A DNA stretch of 35,863 nucleotides from Bacteroidetes bacterium HGW-Bacteroidetes-6. Its GTDB lineage: Bacteria; Bacteroidota; Bacteroidia; Bacteroidales; DTU049. Each line of letters opens with the position of its first letter. The first letter of the stretch is position 1. Location: contig PHDB01000036.1 in assembly GCA_002842495.1 (NCBI GenBank), positions 1-35,863 of the forward strand, read 5' to 3'. Position numbers and translations under genes: made by a program. The notes under the pieces were generated by a model. It ran no database searches. It was given only the letters and a program-made list of their open reading frames with translations, and had not been told where the DNA came from. This document shows, one piece after another, positions 1 through 8,117 of the stretch.

Positions 1-1
1 A

Positions 2-319
2 ATCATTCCTGTTTCGCTCAATTCAATGGCTGTTTTGCATAATATGTTCAATACCTGCTTCCTGAGTCAGAAAAGCGCATCGTTCCCAAGCTACGAATAC
101 GATGGTAGTTTTAGCGAGCTGGCGCAAAAAATTTGGATAAGCCAGCACAACGAACTGTTGGCCTTGCTTGGAGAGTCGTTTTTCTATAACAATCCGAACC
201 GGATGCTTAATCGAGCTTACGGAGCAATATACCTGAAAGACATGAGCTATTCGGAGTTTACTGAATACCTTGTTCCACTCAGGGATTTATTACAATCGAA
301 ATCGATGCTGGAAGATTAA
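2..319 (+). CDS. C-terminal fragment of an unidentified protein (5' end outside window)
   Basis: The frame is open from the first complete codon at position 2 to a TAA at 317-319, so the first visible ATG (position 26) is probably internal. About 105 residues are visible. They are mixed polar and aromatic, have no obvious membrane segment, and end in an acidic LED. I do not recognise a family. The gene converges on the ATP-grasp gene, whose stop lies 6 bases further on. Only the 3' end is visible, so the function cannot be called. Confidence 0.6.
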   Translation: MIPVSLNSMAVLHNMFNTCFLSQKSASFPSYEYDGSFSELAQKIWISQHNELLALLGESFFYNNPNRMLNRAYGAIYLKDMSYSEFTEYLVPLRDLLQSKSMLED

Positions 320-325
320 GCTCTG

Positions 326-2383
326 TTAACCATGCAGTTTCTCAATATCGTTGTATCTGCAAACAACATCTTTTAAATGTTTTTCGATAAAACTGAACAA
401 AATATCGTCTTTCTGCTCTGGCGATTCAAATGTAGCGGATTCGATAACTTCGTTGTCGATTTTTAGCTCAATGGTATTTTCCTTAACTACCAGAAGCGGA
501 CTTAAAGGCAGTAGTTGTTCGGTTAAAGTATCTTCTTCGGCTGGAGCAGGCTCGTCGAGGATGACCATATCGGCACCTTCGAATAACATTCCATAATCAT
601 AGATATTGTCTTTGGTCTCGGTAAACAAAGCTGCACTCACCTGTGGTTTGCGCAGAATCATTTTCTCGTTTTGCGTATGATCCGGATTGTTGTGAAACAG
701 TTCGCCATTAAAATATACACCATCGTTGAGCAAATAACCAAAGAATGCGTTTTTGTCAATATCATGAATTGATTCGTTGATACGTTTGGCCAAAGCTGTG
801 CTTATTCCGTTGGTTGCAATAATGGGAATACGACTGTTTTCGGGTTTGCCAAAATGCGACATGATTATTTTTCCGGGAACATCGATTGAACCACCATATG
901 CAGGAGCTAAATGCATAAACACTCCAGGTCCGGCATTGATTTCAATAATTCCAAAATCGCCTTCGCGCCACGATTTTGAAATGTCAGCAGCTAAAACATC
1001 GATGCCAAGATCGCGAATCGTGAGGTAAGATGCAATGTCTTCAACCAATCGAATATTGTCTGGGTGTATTTTGTCCGTAACATTATAAGAAACACCACCG
1101 GCGCTAATATTAGCAACACGGCGTAGTGTTATGTTTTCACCCACTTCTGGAATATCGTTCAACGATTTGTGCTGCAAAGCCAGATAATTTAGTAAATCAT
1201 CATCGATTTTGATTTTGCAAAGTGGGCTGCGAGCGTTGTCGAGACGAATGAGTTTACTGTTTTCGATAGCAATGAGGTCTTTAATATTGTGTTCGCCATC
1301 ACCTTCAACAAATGCCGGAACTCGTTGTAAAGCTGCAGCGAATTTGCCATTCACTGCCAGCAAACGGTGGTCGGTTCCGTAAATTTGAGTCTGAACCAAA
1401 GCTCCCTGAAACGGAACTTCATGTATTTCGCCAATAGTAAGAATGTTTTGGAAAGCAACACGTGCTTCGGCTTCGTTCATTACACCGGTGGTGACACCTT
1501 GCCCTTTATGTCCGTTTACCGGCTTAATTACACAAGGGTAGCCAATTTTTTCGGCTGCTGCTACGGCGTCATCAACGGTGAAAGTATTGAAACCCTTGGG
1601 GGTTGGGAATCCACACATTTCGAGAAAATCGCCACACATGTCTTTGAACTGTGTAAACTCGGTATCTTTAATTCCATCGTTGTGGAAAGTAGTAGAACGA
1701 CCACGGAGTTGTTTTTTGCCATATCCCCACTGAAACTGATTTTCTTCGAACAGATAAAATACCGGTATATTGCGCTTAATACCGGCTTCAACCAGCGAAT
1801 AAAGGGTTGGACCTCCAAACAGCGTCTTGTCGAAAGCAGCTTGTAGTTTTTCCCATTCCTGACGAAAATTGAAAATTTTGTCGTGACTAATAGCATAGAA
1901 CCAGTCGCTTACCAAAAATGCGCATTCTTCAGCGATATCCTTGTCGAGATATTCAATGGAAACGACATATTCGTCGGCATCGGAACCAATGCGAAAACGA
2001 TTGATATACAAGTCGATGTCCATTTTCATGACTTGCAACAATGTTTCAGCATACAAATCAATGACAAATTCGGCTTTACTTTCGGCTATCAATGGGATTT
2101 CTTTGGCAATTTCGTCGCGAAAGAAACCCACCGTGTCGCCAACCGGAGCAATGAATAAGTTGAAAACCATTGCTTTGCATGGTAAATAATAATTAGGGCC
2201 ATCGTAAAATGCAAACCGACTTGCTTTGAAATCTTTGGCATCGTACATTTCTTTGCGGTATTCTTCGAGCTGCTGATTTTCGAGTTCGAATTGTTTTCTA
2301 ACCGCTTCAATGAGTTTTTTTGCGGCTTCCAGGTCCCTGCCCTGAAATTCCGGAGTTCCGTTGTCTATGGGTTCGTTGCTCAT
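326..2383 (-). CDS. Cyanophycin synthetase-like ATP-grasp protein with degenerate Mur-ligase domain (CphA2-like)
   Basis: The 685-residue protein has the CphA layout. The N-terminal domain ends in a FQWGYGKKQL motif (217-226), like the LGYG-type motif of CphA. An ATP-grasp domain follows (about 245-510) with IKPVNGHKGQGV (286-297), GTDHRLLAVNGK (336-347), RVPAFVEGDG (354-363), LRRVANISAGG (420-430) and EINAGPG (481-487). Residues 519-610 still align by eye with the start of the CphA Mur-ligase domain, but the P-loop, normally GTNGKTT, reads ATNGISTA (523-530) and has lost its lysine. The last 75 residues do not resemble a Mur C-terminal domain. Known cyanobacterial CphA2 enzymes, which polymerise beta-Asp-Arg dipeptides, have the same active ATP-grasp plus dead Mur layout. 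I infer an ATP-dependent amino acid or peptide ligase. The substrate is unknown, and no cyanophycinase or full CphA is nearby. The start overlaps the upstream stop (ATGA), implying translational coupling. Confidence 0.8.
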   Translation of the reverse strand: MSNEPIDNGTPEFQGRDLEAAKKLIEAVRKQFELENQQLEEYRKEMYDAKDFKASRFAFYDGPNYYLPCKAMVFNLFIAPVGDTVGFFRDEIAKEIPLIAESKAEFVIDLYAETLLQVMKMDIDLYINRFRIGSDADEYVVSIEYLDKDIAEECAFLVSDWFYAISHDKIFNFRQEWEKLQAAFDKTLFGGPTLYSLVEAGIKRNIPVFYLFEENQFQWGYGKKQLRGRSTTFHNDGIKDTEFTQFKDMCGDFLEMCGFPTPKGFNTFTVDDAVAAAEKIGYPCVIKPVNGHKGQGVTTGVMNEAEARVAFQNILTIGEIHEVPFQGALVQTQIYGTDHRLLAVNGKFAAALQRVPAFVEGDGEHNIKDLIAIENSKLIRLDNARSPLCKIKIDDDLLNYLALQHKSLNDIPEVGENITLRRVANISAGGVSYNVTDKIHPDNIRLVEDIASYLTIRDLGIDVLAADISKSWREGDFGIIEINAGPGVFMHLAPAYGGSIDVPGKIIMSHFGKPENSRIPIIATNGISTALAKRINESIHDIDKNAFFGYLLNDGVYFNGELFHNNPDHTQNEKMILRKPQVSAALFTETKDNIYDYGMLFEGADMVILDEPAPAEEDTLTEQLLPLSPLLVVKENTIELKIDNEVIESATFESPEQKDDILFSFIEKHLKDVVCRYNDIEKLHG

Positions 2384-3612
2384 GGCTGTTTGTTTTTCAG
2401 TATTTGTTCCAGTACTATTTCCATTTCTCTGCGAACAGCTTTTTCTTCTTCGAGTTCCTTTCGCAGTTCATCAAAATCCTTGTTGTCTGAAGATTCGATG
2501 CGAATATCATTGGGCTTTTCGGCGAGTTTCCGTTCGGCTTCGATGCGTGCGTCGCGTTCTGTTTTTGATTCATCAAGCAGACGGTCGTAGTCGTCTTTGA
2601 GCTTTTCGTAATTGAGACGCGTACTTTCTTCTATGTCGGTGATTTTTGAGTTGAGTTTTTCAATTTCTTCGGCTTTGTACTTCAATTCACGCTCCAAATC
2701 TTCTATTTTTGAATTGTCGGGAGCGGGTATATTGTGTGTGGCCAGTATTAATTCGTTTTTTTCGCGTTTAACAGCTTGCATTTCCAGTTGCAGTTTTTCT
2801 ATCAGTTCGTCTTTTTCTTTCAGTTGACCCAAATACTGATCGGCTACTCCTGCCTGACGTTGCAAAGCTGCATCGCGTTCCGATGTGAGTAAGTTTACCT
2901 GATTCTCGAATTTCGACAACTGTAATCGCAACTCGTTGGTTTTGCCCGTCTCATCCGATTTTTCGGCAAGCGTTGTTTCGAGATTTCGGATTTGAGCGTC
3001 TTTCGAATTCACCGATGCGGTTAGAATATCGGTTTTACTTTGCCATGTTTTCTTTTCAAGATTAAATTCGCTTTTTAACTTTTCGATATTTGCAGATAGT
3101 TCTTTCTTTAAGGTCTGATTCTTGGCTTCGAGTTCACTTGCATATGTTTTCAAATCCTCTGTTTCGCCAATAGTGCGATTGAGCTTTCTTATTTTTTTCT
3201 TCGACGATGATGATTTCCCAAAATACATAAACATGAACAGAAACATCAGAAATACCACCAAACCTGCACCACCAATAGCAAGCCACTTGTATTTTTCAAT
3301 AATGTCAGTGGTCTCTTTGGCTTTAGTCAGTTCTTCGGTAAGTGCAGCATGTTGAATTTTCAATGAATCGGTCTTGAGGCTGCCTGCTTTCAAATTTTCA
3401 ATCAATTGAGCATCCATGGTGAAAACCGAATCTGCTTTTAGTATCACTGCGCGCAAGGTAACGGGTGTGCTGTCGTAAATGCTTGCGCAAAATGCTTTGT
3501 ATTGGTCGATAGCTGTTTTCTGATTCGCAATAAGCAGTGAATCAGTGTTTTGTGCCAGTGAAAAGGTGGAACAAGTAAGCATCATCGTCAATGCGAAGAA
3601 TAATCTTTTCAT
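2380..3612 (-). CDS. Single-pass membrane protein with long cytoplasmic coiled coil, unknown function
   Basis: The protein has 410 residues. It has a Sec-type signal peptide (1-20, ending SLAQ), a short periplasmic region (21-105) and one transmembrane helix (109-132, LAIGGAGLVVFLMFLFMFMY). A basic SSSSKKKIRK stop-transfer stretch follows, then an almost continuous Glu/Lys/Leu-rich coiled coil (about 143-405). This would place the coil in the cytoplasm. I recognise no named family. It overlaps the CphA2-like gene by four bases (ATGA), so the two are probably one transcript and may act together, for example with the coil anchoring the ligase at the membrane. That role is inference. A TAATTTTG -7 box lies just upstream of the ATG. 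Confidence 0.75.
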   Translation of the reverse strand: MKRLFFALTMMLTCSTFSLAQNTDSLLIANQKTAIDQYKAFCASIYDSTPVTLRAVILKADSVFTMDAQLIENLKAGSLKTDSLKIQHAALTEELTKAKETTDIIEKYKWLAIGGAGLVVFLMFLFMFMYFGKSSSSKKKIRKLNRTIGETEDLKTYASELEAKNQTLKKELSANIEKLKSEFNLEKKTWQSKTDILTASVNSKDAQIRNLETTLAEKSDETGKTNELRLQLSKFENQVNLLTSERDAALQRQAGVADQYLGQLKEKDELIEKLQLEMQAVKREKNELILATHNIPAPDNSKIEDLERELKYKAEEIEKLNSKITDIEESTRLNYEKLKDDYDRLLDESKTERDARIEAERKLAEKPNDIRIESSDNKDFDELRKELEEEKAVRREMEIVLEQILKNKQP

Positions 3613-3633
3613 ACATGTTTCGGATTAGTCCTG

Positions 3634-3641
3634 CAAAATTA
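3634..3641 (-). promoter_or_regulatory. Putative -7 box (TAATTTTG) for the coiled-coil/ATP-grasp operon
   Basis: It matches the Bacteroidota consensus TAnnTTTG on the minus strand and lies 21 bases before the ATG at 3612. No TTG -33 element is found at the usual 17-23 base spacing, so the call rests on the -7 box and its position. Confidence 0.5.
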
Positions 3642-3749
3642 TGAAATAATCACACATAAAATATAGATTAAGCTAAAACAAATGATTATTTTATATGTGT
3701 TTGAATGAATATTCTTAATTTGTGAAGTTTTAAAACAAGCATCTTCGAA

Positions 3750-5126
3750 ATGAAGCATTTATTATTGATTTTTAGTGCGATTATACTTTTTCAGCCTTTG
3801 CGGGCACAGGATAAAGATTCGCTTATGTCGACCCAATTGTTTGGCGAAGCGCTGAACAGTAATGTAGCCTATCAACAGCTTTTTCAGCTTTGTAGTATTG
3901 CGCCGGGCCGTCTTGCGGGGACTCCCGAATCGGCAATTGCAATCGATTTTATGTTCAACCTTATGAAGAGCATGCCCTTCGATACGGTTTATAAACAGCC
4001 GTGTATGGTGCGCAAATGGATTCGAGGTAACGAAGAAGAAGCTTGGTTTACAACGGATGGTGACAACAAAACCAATATCAATATTGATGTACTGGGCGGA
4101 TCGGTTCCTACACCAGAGAAGGGGATTCTGGCTCCGGTAATTGTTTTTAGCAGCATCGAGGAAATGCAGAAAGCCAACCCTGCGACTATTAAAGGCAAAA
4201 TTGTGTATTTCAATCGTCCTATGAACCAGAATTACTATATAACCTTCAGGGCATATGGCGAGAATGCTTCGATGCGTGTGTATGGAGCCGACGAAGCTTC
4301 GAAATTCGGTGCAATTGCAGTGGTTGTCCGATCGCTTAATACAGCGACCGATACTTTTCCGCACACCGGAATTATGCGTTATAAAACAAGTGACGTGCGA
4401 ATTCCTGGGTTTGCTGTTAGTACAGCTGATGCCGATGTTCTTGACAAAGCCATTGCTGAAAATCCCGGATTGAAAATTTATTTAAAATGTAGTTGTATCG
4501 AATATGCACAAGTGCAGTCTTACAATGTCATTGGCGAAATAAAGGGTTCGGTTTTTCCTGCAAGATATATTTCTGTTGGTGGACATCTCGATAGCTGGTT
4601 CAATTCGTCTGGAGCACACGACGATGGAGGGGGTTGTATTCAATCGCTTGAAGTGGCGCGACTCTTTTTTGTGTTAGGATATAAACCGCAAAACACAATA
4701 AGGGTCGTGATGTTTATCGACGAAGAAATGGAACAGCGTGGGGGTAGGGCGTATGCCAACAATGCTATTGCAAATGGGGAGAAGCATGTTTTTGCACTCG
4801 AAAGCGATCGGGGTGTTACTACGCCAACAGGTTTTTCGATTGATGCAAGCGAAAGCGTTCTTCAGAAAATGGAATTATGGAAAAAATACTTCGAAGCCTA
4901 TGGGATTCGAGTGTTCGAAAAGGGAGGCAGTGGAGTTGATGTTGGGTTTTTAAAACAAGCTGGTGTTCCGTTGGCTGGACTGGTAACCGAATCGCAGCGG
5001 TATTTCGAGTTTCATCATTCGGCCAACGATACATGGCAAAATGTGAATCGTCGCGAAATGCAACTGGGCTCTGCCGCTATGGCTTTGCTTATTTATTTGG
5101 TTGACCAGCACGGGTTGGATAAATAA
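3750..5126 (+). CDS. M28-family metallopeptidase (plasma glutamate carboxypeptidase-like), secreted
   Basis: The protein has 458 residues with a signal peptide (1-19, ...PLRAQ). An inserted PA-like region lies at about 120-245, ahead of the zinc peptidase domain. All five expected di-zinc ligands of the family are visible: His279 in GGHLDSW, Asp291 in AHDDGGG, the Glu pair 325-326 in IDEEM, Asp353 in ESDRG and His423 in FHHSANDTW. The family hydrolyses N-terminal residues or dipeptides; a periplasmic or extracellular aminopeptidase/dipeptidase role is inferred. It is transcribed divergently from the coiled-coil gene, with a 137-base gap that contains a TAATTTG sequence (3716-3722) resembling a shortened -7 box. 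It appears intact. Confidence 0.9.
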   Translation: MKHLLLIFSAIILFQPLRAQDKDSLMSTQLFGEALNSNVAYQQLFQLCSIAPGRLAGTPESAIAIDFMFNLMKSMPFDTVYKQPCMVRKWIRGNEEEAWFTTDGDNKTNINIDVLGGSVPTPEKGILAPVIVFSSIEEMQKANPATIKGKIVYFNRPMNQNYYITFRAYGENASMRVYGADEASKFGAIAVVVRSLNTATDTFPHTGIMRYKTSDVRIPGFAVSTADADVLDKAIAENPGLKIYLKCSCIEYAQVQSYNVIGEIKGSVFPARYISVGGHLDSWFNSSGAHDDGGGCIQSLEVARLFFVLGYKPQNTIRVVMFIDEEMEQRGGRAYANNAIANGEKHVFALESDRGVTTPTGFSIDASESVLQKMELWKKYFEAYGIRVFEKGGSGVDVGFLKQAGVPLAGLVTESQRYFEFHHSANDTWQNVNRREMQLGSAAMALLIYLVDQHGLDK

Positions 5127-5286
5127 TGTTTTATAACAATATAAACGATCAATTGCGAGAGGTTCCTTTTTACTAATTGATGAACTTAATAATTAATCTA
5201 AAATTATATTGCTCAAAATTCTTTGTTTTTTGAAAATAGTGTGTAGTAAATAACTTTGAAATATTCTCAACTTCTTTCACGTTAGC

Positions 5287-5317
5287 TTTTTGTTACACCA
5301 CATTATTCTTACATTTG
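5287..5317 (+). promoter_or_regulatory. Promoter: TTTTTG, 17-base spacer, TACATTTG
   Basis: TTG at 5290-5292 and TACATTTG at 5310-5317 fit the Bacteroidota -33/-7 consensus with an allowed 17-base spacing. The ATG at 5332 lies 14 bases after the -7 box. The promoter also rules out a start at the TTG at 5290, which is part of the -33 element itself. Confidence 0.7.
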
Positions 5318-5331
5318 TAAAATTTTCGCTG

Positions 5332-6651
5332 ATGAAGATATTTCCTTTGTTGTTTTTTGTTTTGAGTGGTTTTTTAGGTTCAGCACAGCTCGTTGTTGAC
5401 TCATTTCCCGAAACTGCCGATTTGCAACAATGGGCTGATTTTAGTGGAGTTCGAACAACCAGAGTTGGTGACGATAGTGTTGTTGCTACATGGCAACAAG
5501 GGATGCTGAATGGAATATATACATCATATTATTCCAATGGTCAGGTGAAAGCCTCTGGTATTTACAAAAACAACCACAGGACCGGAAAATGGTTGTTGTA
5601 TTCAGAAAATGGGAAAGGGAAGGTGACTCTCGATTTCAATAAGCATGGGTATGTTACGCTGAATAGAGCCCGGATCCCCGGAAAAGGAGGCGTTCGTTTT
5701 GGTCGTGGGACGGTTTGCTATGCCATTCCCGATTTTGGAGTACAGTTTGAAAACGACTCGGCGGGTGGTCTTATTACAGGCAATGTTCGATTCCGGCATG
5801 GATTGAAAAACGGGAGATTACAGGAATACTATAGCAATGGGAAAATACGTTCTGAGTCCACTTTTTGTGATGGTCTTTACAATGGACAAAGAGTTGTGAA
5901 TCATGCGAATGGAACAGTGCAATATTCATGCGGGTTTGAAAATGGAATTCCAGTTGGCGACCGTAAAGTATTTGCTCCTGATGGTTCGCTGATGTCGTCG
6001 CGAAATATGCAGGCTTATTTAGGTAACAATAATTCGTTTTATCTTGATGAATTTGATGTTTTTATGTCGTCGCGCAAACTGCTCTACACCGATACTTTGT
6101 TCGAAAAGACCGATTTGTTTTTTAGTCCCGATTCGGCAAAGCCTATGTTCGAAGTACTCAACAGTGCATTTGTGAGTGGGAATCTTTCAGCGTATAAGGA
6201 TGACGAAATGCGGGAAATTTATTTTCCGTTTCACGATAAGCCTGATTTAAGTACACTTTCGTCGGAAGATGGCAGTTGGGAAAATTTGCGGGGCTTGCAG
6301 GTAAAGGTTGACGAAGTTTTCAATACACAAACATGGTTGGTGTATAAATTTCCGGTGGCCATCAGACCGGTGTCTTCGTTTCAACAAGCCGACTCAATTG
6401 TTTTTTCCGGAGGACCCTGGTTGTATTTTCCACAGTTGAGAAGCGATATTGCGCCTAAAGATTATCATTTCAGTTATTTCAAAAGTTTCGGATATCCGTT
6501 TATTACTGTTTCGGCCATTTCGTATCGACCGTGGGTGATCGATTACTCCGATAATCAGAAAATTGCCGCAGAACAATTGCGCTCAACCGAAAACGAGCAC
6601 AATCTTTGGTTGGCCTTTTATGGTTTGAGAAAAGATGGAAAATGGTGGTAG
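5332..6651 (+). CDS. Secreted MORN/YwqK-repeat protein with a GldN-like C-terminal half
   Basis: The protein has 439 residues from the ATG with a signal peptide (1-18, ending GSAQ). Residues 55-215 carry YwqK/MORN-type repeats: GMLNGIYTSYYSNGQVK (57-73), NNHRTGKWLLYSENGK, GLKNGRLQEYYSNGKIR (157-173), GLYNGQRVVNHANGTV and GIPVGDRKVFAPDGS. The C-terminal half (about 245-430) is not MORN. By eye it follows GldN of this same window in order: a Thr-Leu-Glu-Lys segment, VLNSAFVSGNLSAY (275-288) against VLLQGLEEGSLTAY, then VKVDEVF and PWLYFPQLR (362-370) against VKEDWFF and FWIYFPDAR at nearly equal spacing. This suggests a GldN-related domain in a periplasmic or outer-membrane-facing protein. The MORN call is firm and the GldN relation is inference. 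The gene converges on the rRNA methyltransferase gene with a 4-base gap. Despite the common database name 'YwqK antitoxin', there is no toxin partner here. Confidence 0.8.
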   Translation: MKIFPLLFFVLSGFLGSAQLVVDSFPETADLQQWADFSGVRTTRVGDDSVVATWQQGMLNGIYTSYYSNGQVKASGIYKNNHRTGKWLLYSENGKGKVTLDFNKHGYVTLNRARIPGKGGVRFGRGTVCYAIPDFGVQFENDSAGGLITGNVRFRHGLKNGRLQEYYSNGKIRSESTFCDGLYNGQRVVNHANGTVQYSCGFENGIPVGDRKVFAPDGSLMSSRNMQAYLGNNNSFYLDEFDVFMSSRKLLYTDTLFEKTDLFFSPDSAKPMFEVLNSAFVSGNLSAYKDDEMREIYFPFHDKPDLSTLSSEDGSWENLRGLQVKVDEVFNTQTWLVYKFPVAIRPVSSFQQADSIVFSGGPWLYFPQLRSDIAPKDYHFSYFKSFGYPFITVSAISYRPWVIDYSDNQKIAAEQLRSTENEHNLWLAFYGLRKDGKWW

Positions 6652-6655
6652 TCAT

Positions 6656-7840
6656 CTATTCAACATACAAAGTCAATCCTTTGAGATAAAATCCTTCAGG
6701 ATGAAAAATAGTATGTCCGTGACAGGGAGCCTGCGATAGCTGGGCTACAACACGAACTTTGCGTTCGGCGGCAATGGCAGCTGCGGTAACTGCTCCGTTG
6801 AAATGGTTGCGATCGACCACCTGCGAGCAGCTATAAGTGAACAAGAACCCTCCACTTTTGATCTTTGCAAGAGCTTCAGCATTCAGCCTTTTGTAGCCTT
6901 GTATGGCATTGTGTCGCGTATCGACCCTTTTGGCGTATGCAGGTGGATCGAGTACAATAATATCGTATTCGTTTTTGGGCATGGCCTTCAAATAATCGAG
7001 TGCGTCACTTTCGATACATTTGTTTTTGTCGGTCGAAAAACCATTCAACTCCAGATTTTGCCGGCAAAGCTCAATCGCTTTCGAAGAACTGTCAACCGAA
7101 ACAACCTTGGTTGCTCCTCCGCTAAGAGCATATACCGAGAAACCACCGGTGTAGCAAAACATATTTAATACATTGCGATTCTTTGAATAGTGTCCGAGCA
7201 TTTGTCTGTTTTCACGCTGATCGATAAAAAAGCCGGTTTTTTGCCCGTCGTCCCAGTTGACATTGAATTTTTTGCTATTTTCTATGATCTCGTAAGGCAT
7301 TTGAGGTGCTTTGCCAAAAAGTAGTGTTGCGTTGTTGCCTGCATTTGCTTTGCTTTTACCTACAATGGTCTTGATGTTTCCGTCAGTAGCTTCGGCGAGG
7401 GCTTTTGCCAAATCGTTGCTGATGCGTTCCATGCCTGCTGCGTGAAATTCCATTACAGCTACTCCGTTGTAGAAGTCAACAATAAGACCAGGCATACCAT
7501 CGGCTTCGCCATGTATGAGTCTGAAAACGTTGTTGTCGCTATTCAATAAATTCAATTGCATTCGGTAACTCCAGGCTGTCTCGAATTTATTTTTCCAGAA
7601 TTCATGATCGATGATATATGGTTCCCATGCAATAATGCGTGCTGCAATACTTCCGGTTCCATATTGCCCCAGTGCCAAAAAGCGGTCGTGGTTATCGAAC
7701 AATTCCACCAAATCGCCATCGACAGGATCGCCTTCTATGCGTTTAATTGCTCCTGAAAACACCCAAGGGTGGAAACGGTTCAGCGATTCAATTTTCCCTG
7801 TTTTAAGAATAAGGCGAGCAGCGGCTTGAGTAGTGTTCAT
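6656..7840 (-). CDS. rlmI: Class I SAM-dependent rRNA methyltransferase, RlmI family (23S rRNA m5C)
   Basis: The protein has 394 residues, the usual RlmI (YccW) length. The N-terminal PUA domain (about 8-75) begins LKTGKIESLNRFHPWVFSGAI. A linker beta domain carries GEADGMPGLIVD (111-122). The methyltransferase domain has GQKTGFFIDQRENR (199-212), SAM motif I in LNMFCYTGGFSVYAL (225-239), the acidic VDSS (249-252), and the DPPAYAKR motif (298-305) with SYSCSQ further on. The E. coli enzyme methylates C1962 of 23S rRNA; equivalence here is by family. The gene is monocistronic, with a TAATTTTG -7 box 21 bases before the ATG. No anomalies seen. Confidence 0.88.
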   Translation of the reverse strand: MNTTQAAARLILKTGKIESLNRFHPWVFSGAIKRIEGDPVDGDLVELFDNHDRFLALGQYGTGSIAARIIAWEPYIIDHEFWKNKFETAWSYRMQLNLLNSDNNVFRLIHGEADGMPGLIVDFYNGVAVMEFHAAGMERISNDLAKALAEATDGNIKTIVGKSKANAGNNATLLFGKAPQMPYEIIENSKKFNVNWDDGQKTGFFIDQRENRQMLGHYSKNRNVLNMFCYTGGFSVYALSGGATKVVSVDSSSKAIELCRQNLELNGFSTDKNKCIESDALDYLKAMPKNEYDIIVLDPPAYAKRVDTRHNAIQGYKRLNAEALAKIKSGGFLFTYSCSQVVDRNHFNGAVTAAAIAAERKVRVVAQLSQAPCHGHTIFHPEGFYLKGLTLYVE

Positions 7841-7860
7841 CGTTGTTATGAAATTTACTG

Positions 7861-7868
7861 CAAAATTA
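7861..7868 (-). promoter_or_regulatory. Putative -7 box (TAATTTTG) for the RlmI-family gene
   Basis: It matches TAnnTTTG on the minus strand, 21 bases upstream of the ATG at 7840. The nearest -33-like CAAA (7894-7897 on the plus strand) is 25 bases away, slightly beyond the normal spacing. Confidence 0.5.
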
Positions 7869-8047
7869 CGCTTTATTTTTCATTGGAATTTGTCAAACTG
7901 TATGTGTCGGATTAAACGAAACCAACTAATCATGAATGTTTTTTGTAAGCTTTTTTCTTGCTTATTAATATTGAAGCCAGATGTCCAAAAAGGCGTTTGT
8001 TGACTGAAATTGAAGAGTATTTTTGTATTGATTTTCTTTTTTAACCA

Positions 8048-8090
8048 GATAGAAAACAAAAAAACGACCGTCAGAAGTGACGGCCGTTTT
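8048..8090 (-). terminator. Rho-independent terminator after the T9SS-cargo-like gene
   Basis: On the minus strand a stem of about 13 pairs with one mismatch (CGGCCGTCA against TGACGGTCG plus flanking A-T pairs) closes a four-base CTTC loop. It is followed by a run of eight T, then GTTTT. It lies 28 bases downstream of the stop at 8118. Confidence 0.85.
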
Positions 8091-8117
8091 ATGTTTGAGC
8101 ATATGGGTTGATTTAGG

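Noticed and set aside
1367..1846. 159-codon plus-strand frame inside the ATP-grasp gene.
   Set aside because: It lies wholly antisense to a well-supported coding region and shows no family features; a shadow frame. The same applies to the frames opposite asnB, miaB, the M28 peptidase and the kinase.
5332..6651. Annotation as a toxin-antitoxin YwqK antitoxin.
   Set aside because: The MORN/YwqK repeats are common in secreted Bacteroidota proteins, this one has a signal peptide, and no toxin gene is adjacent.
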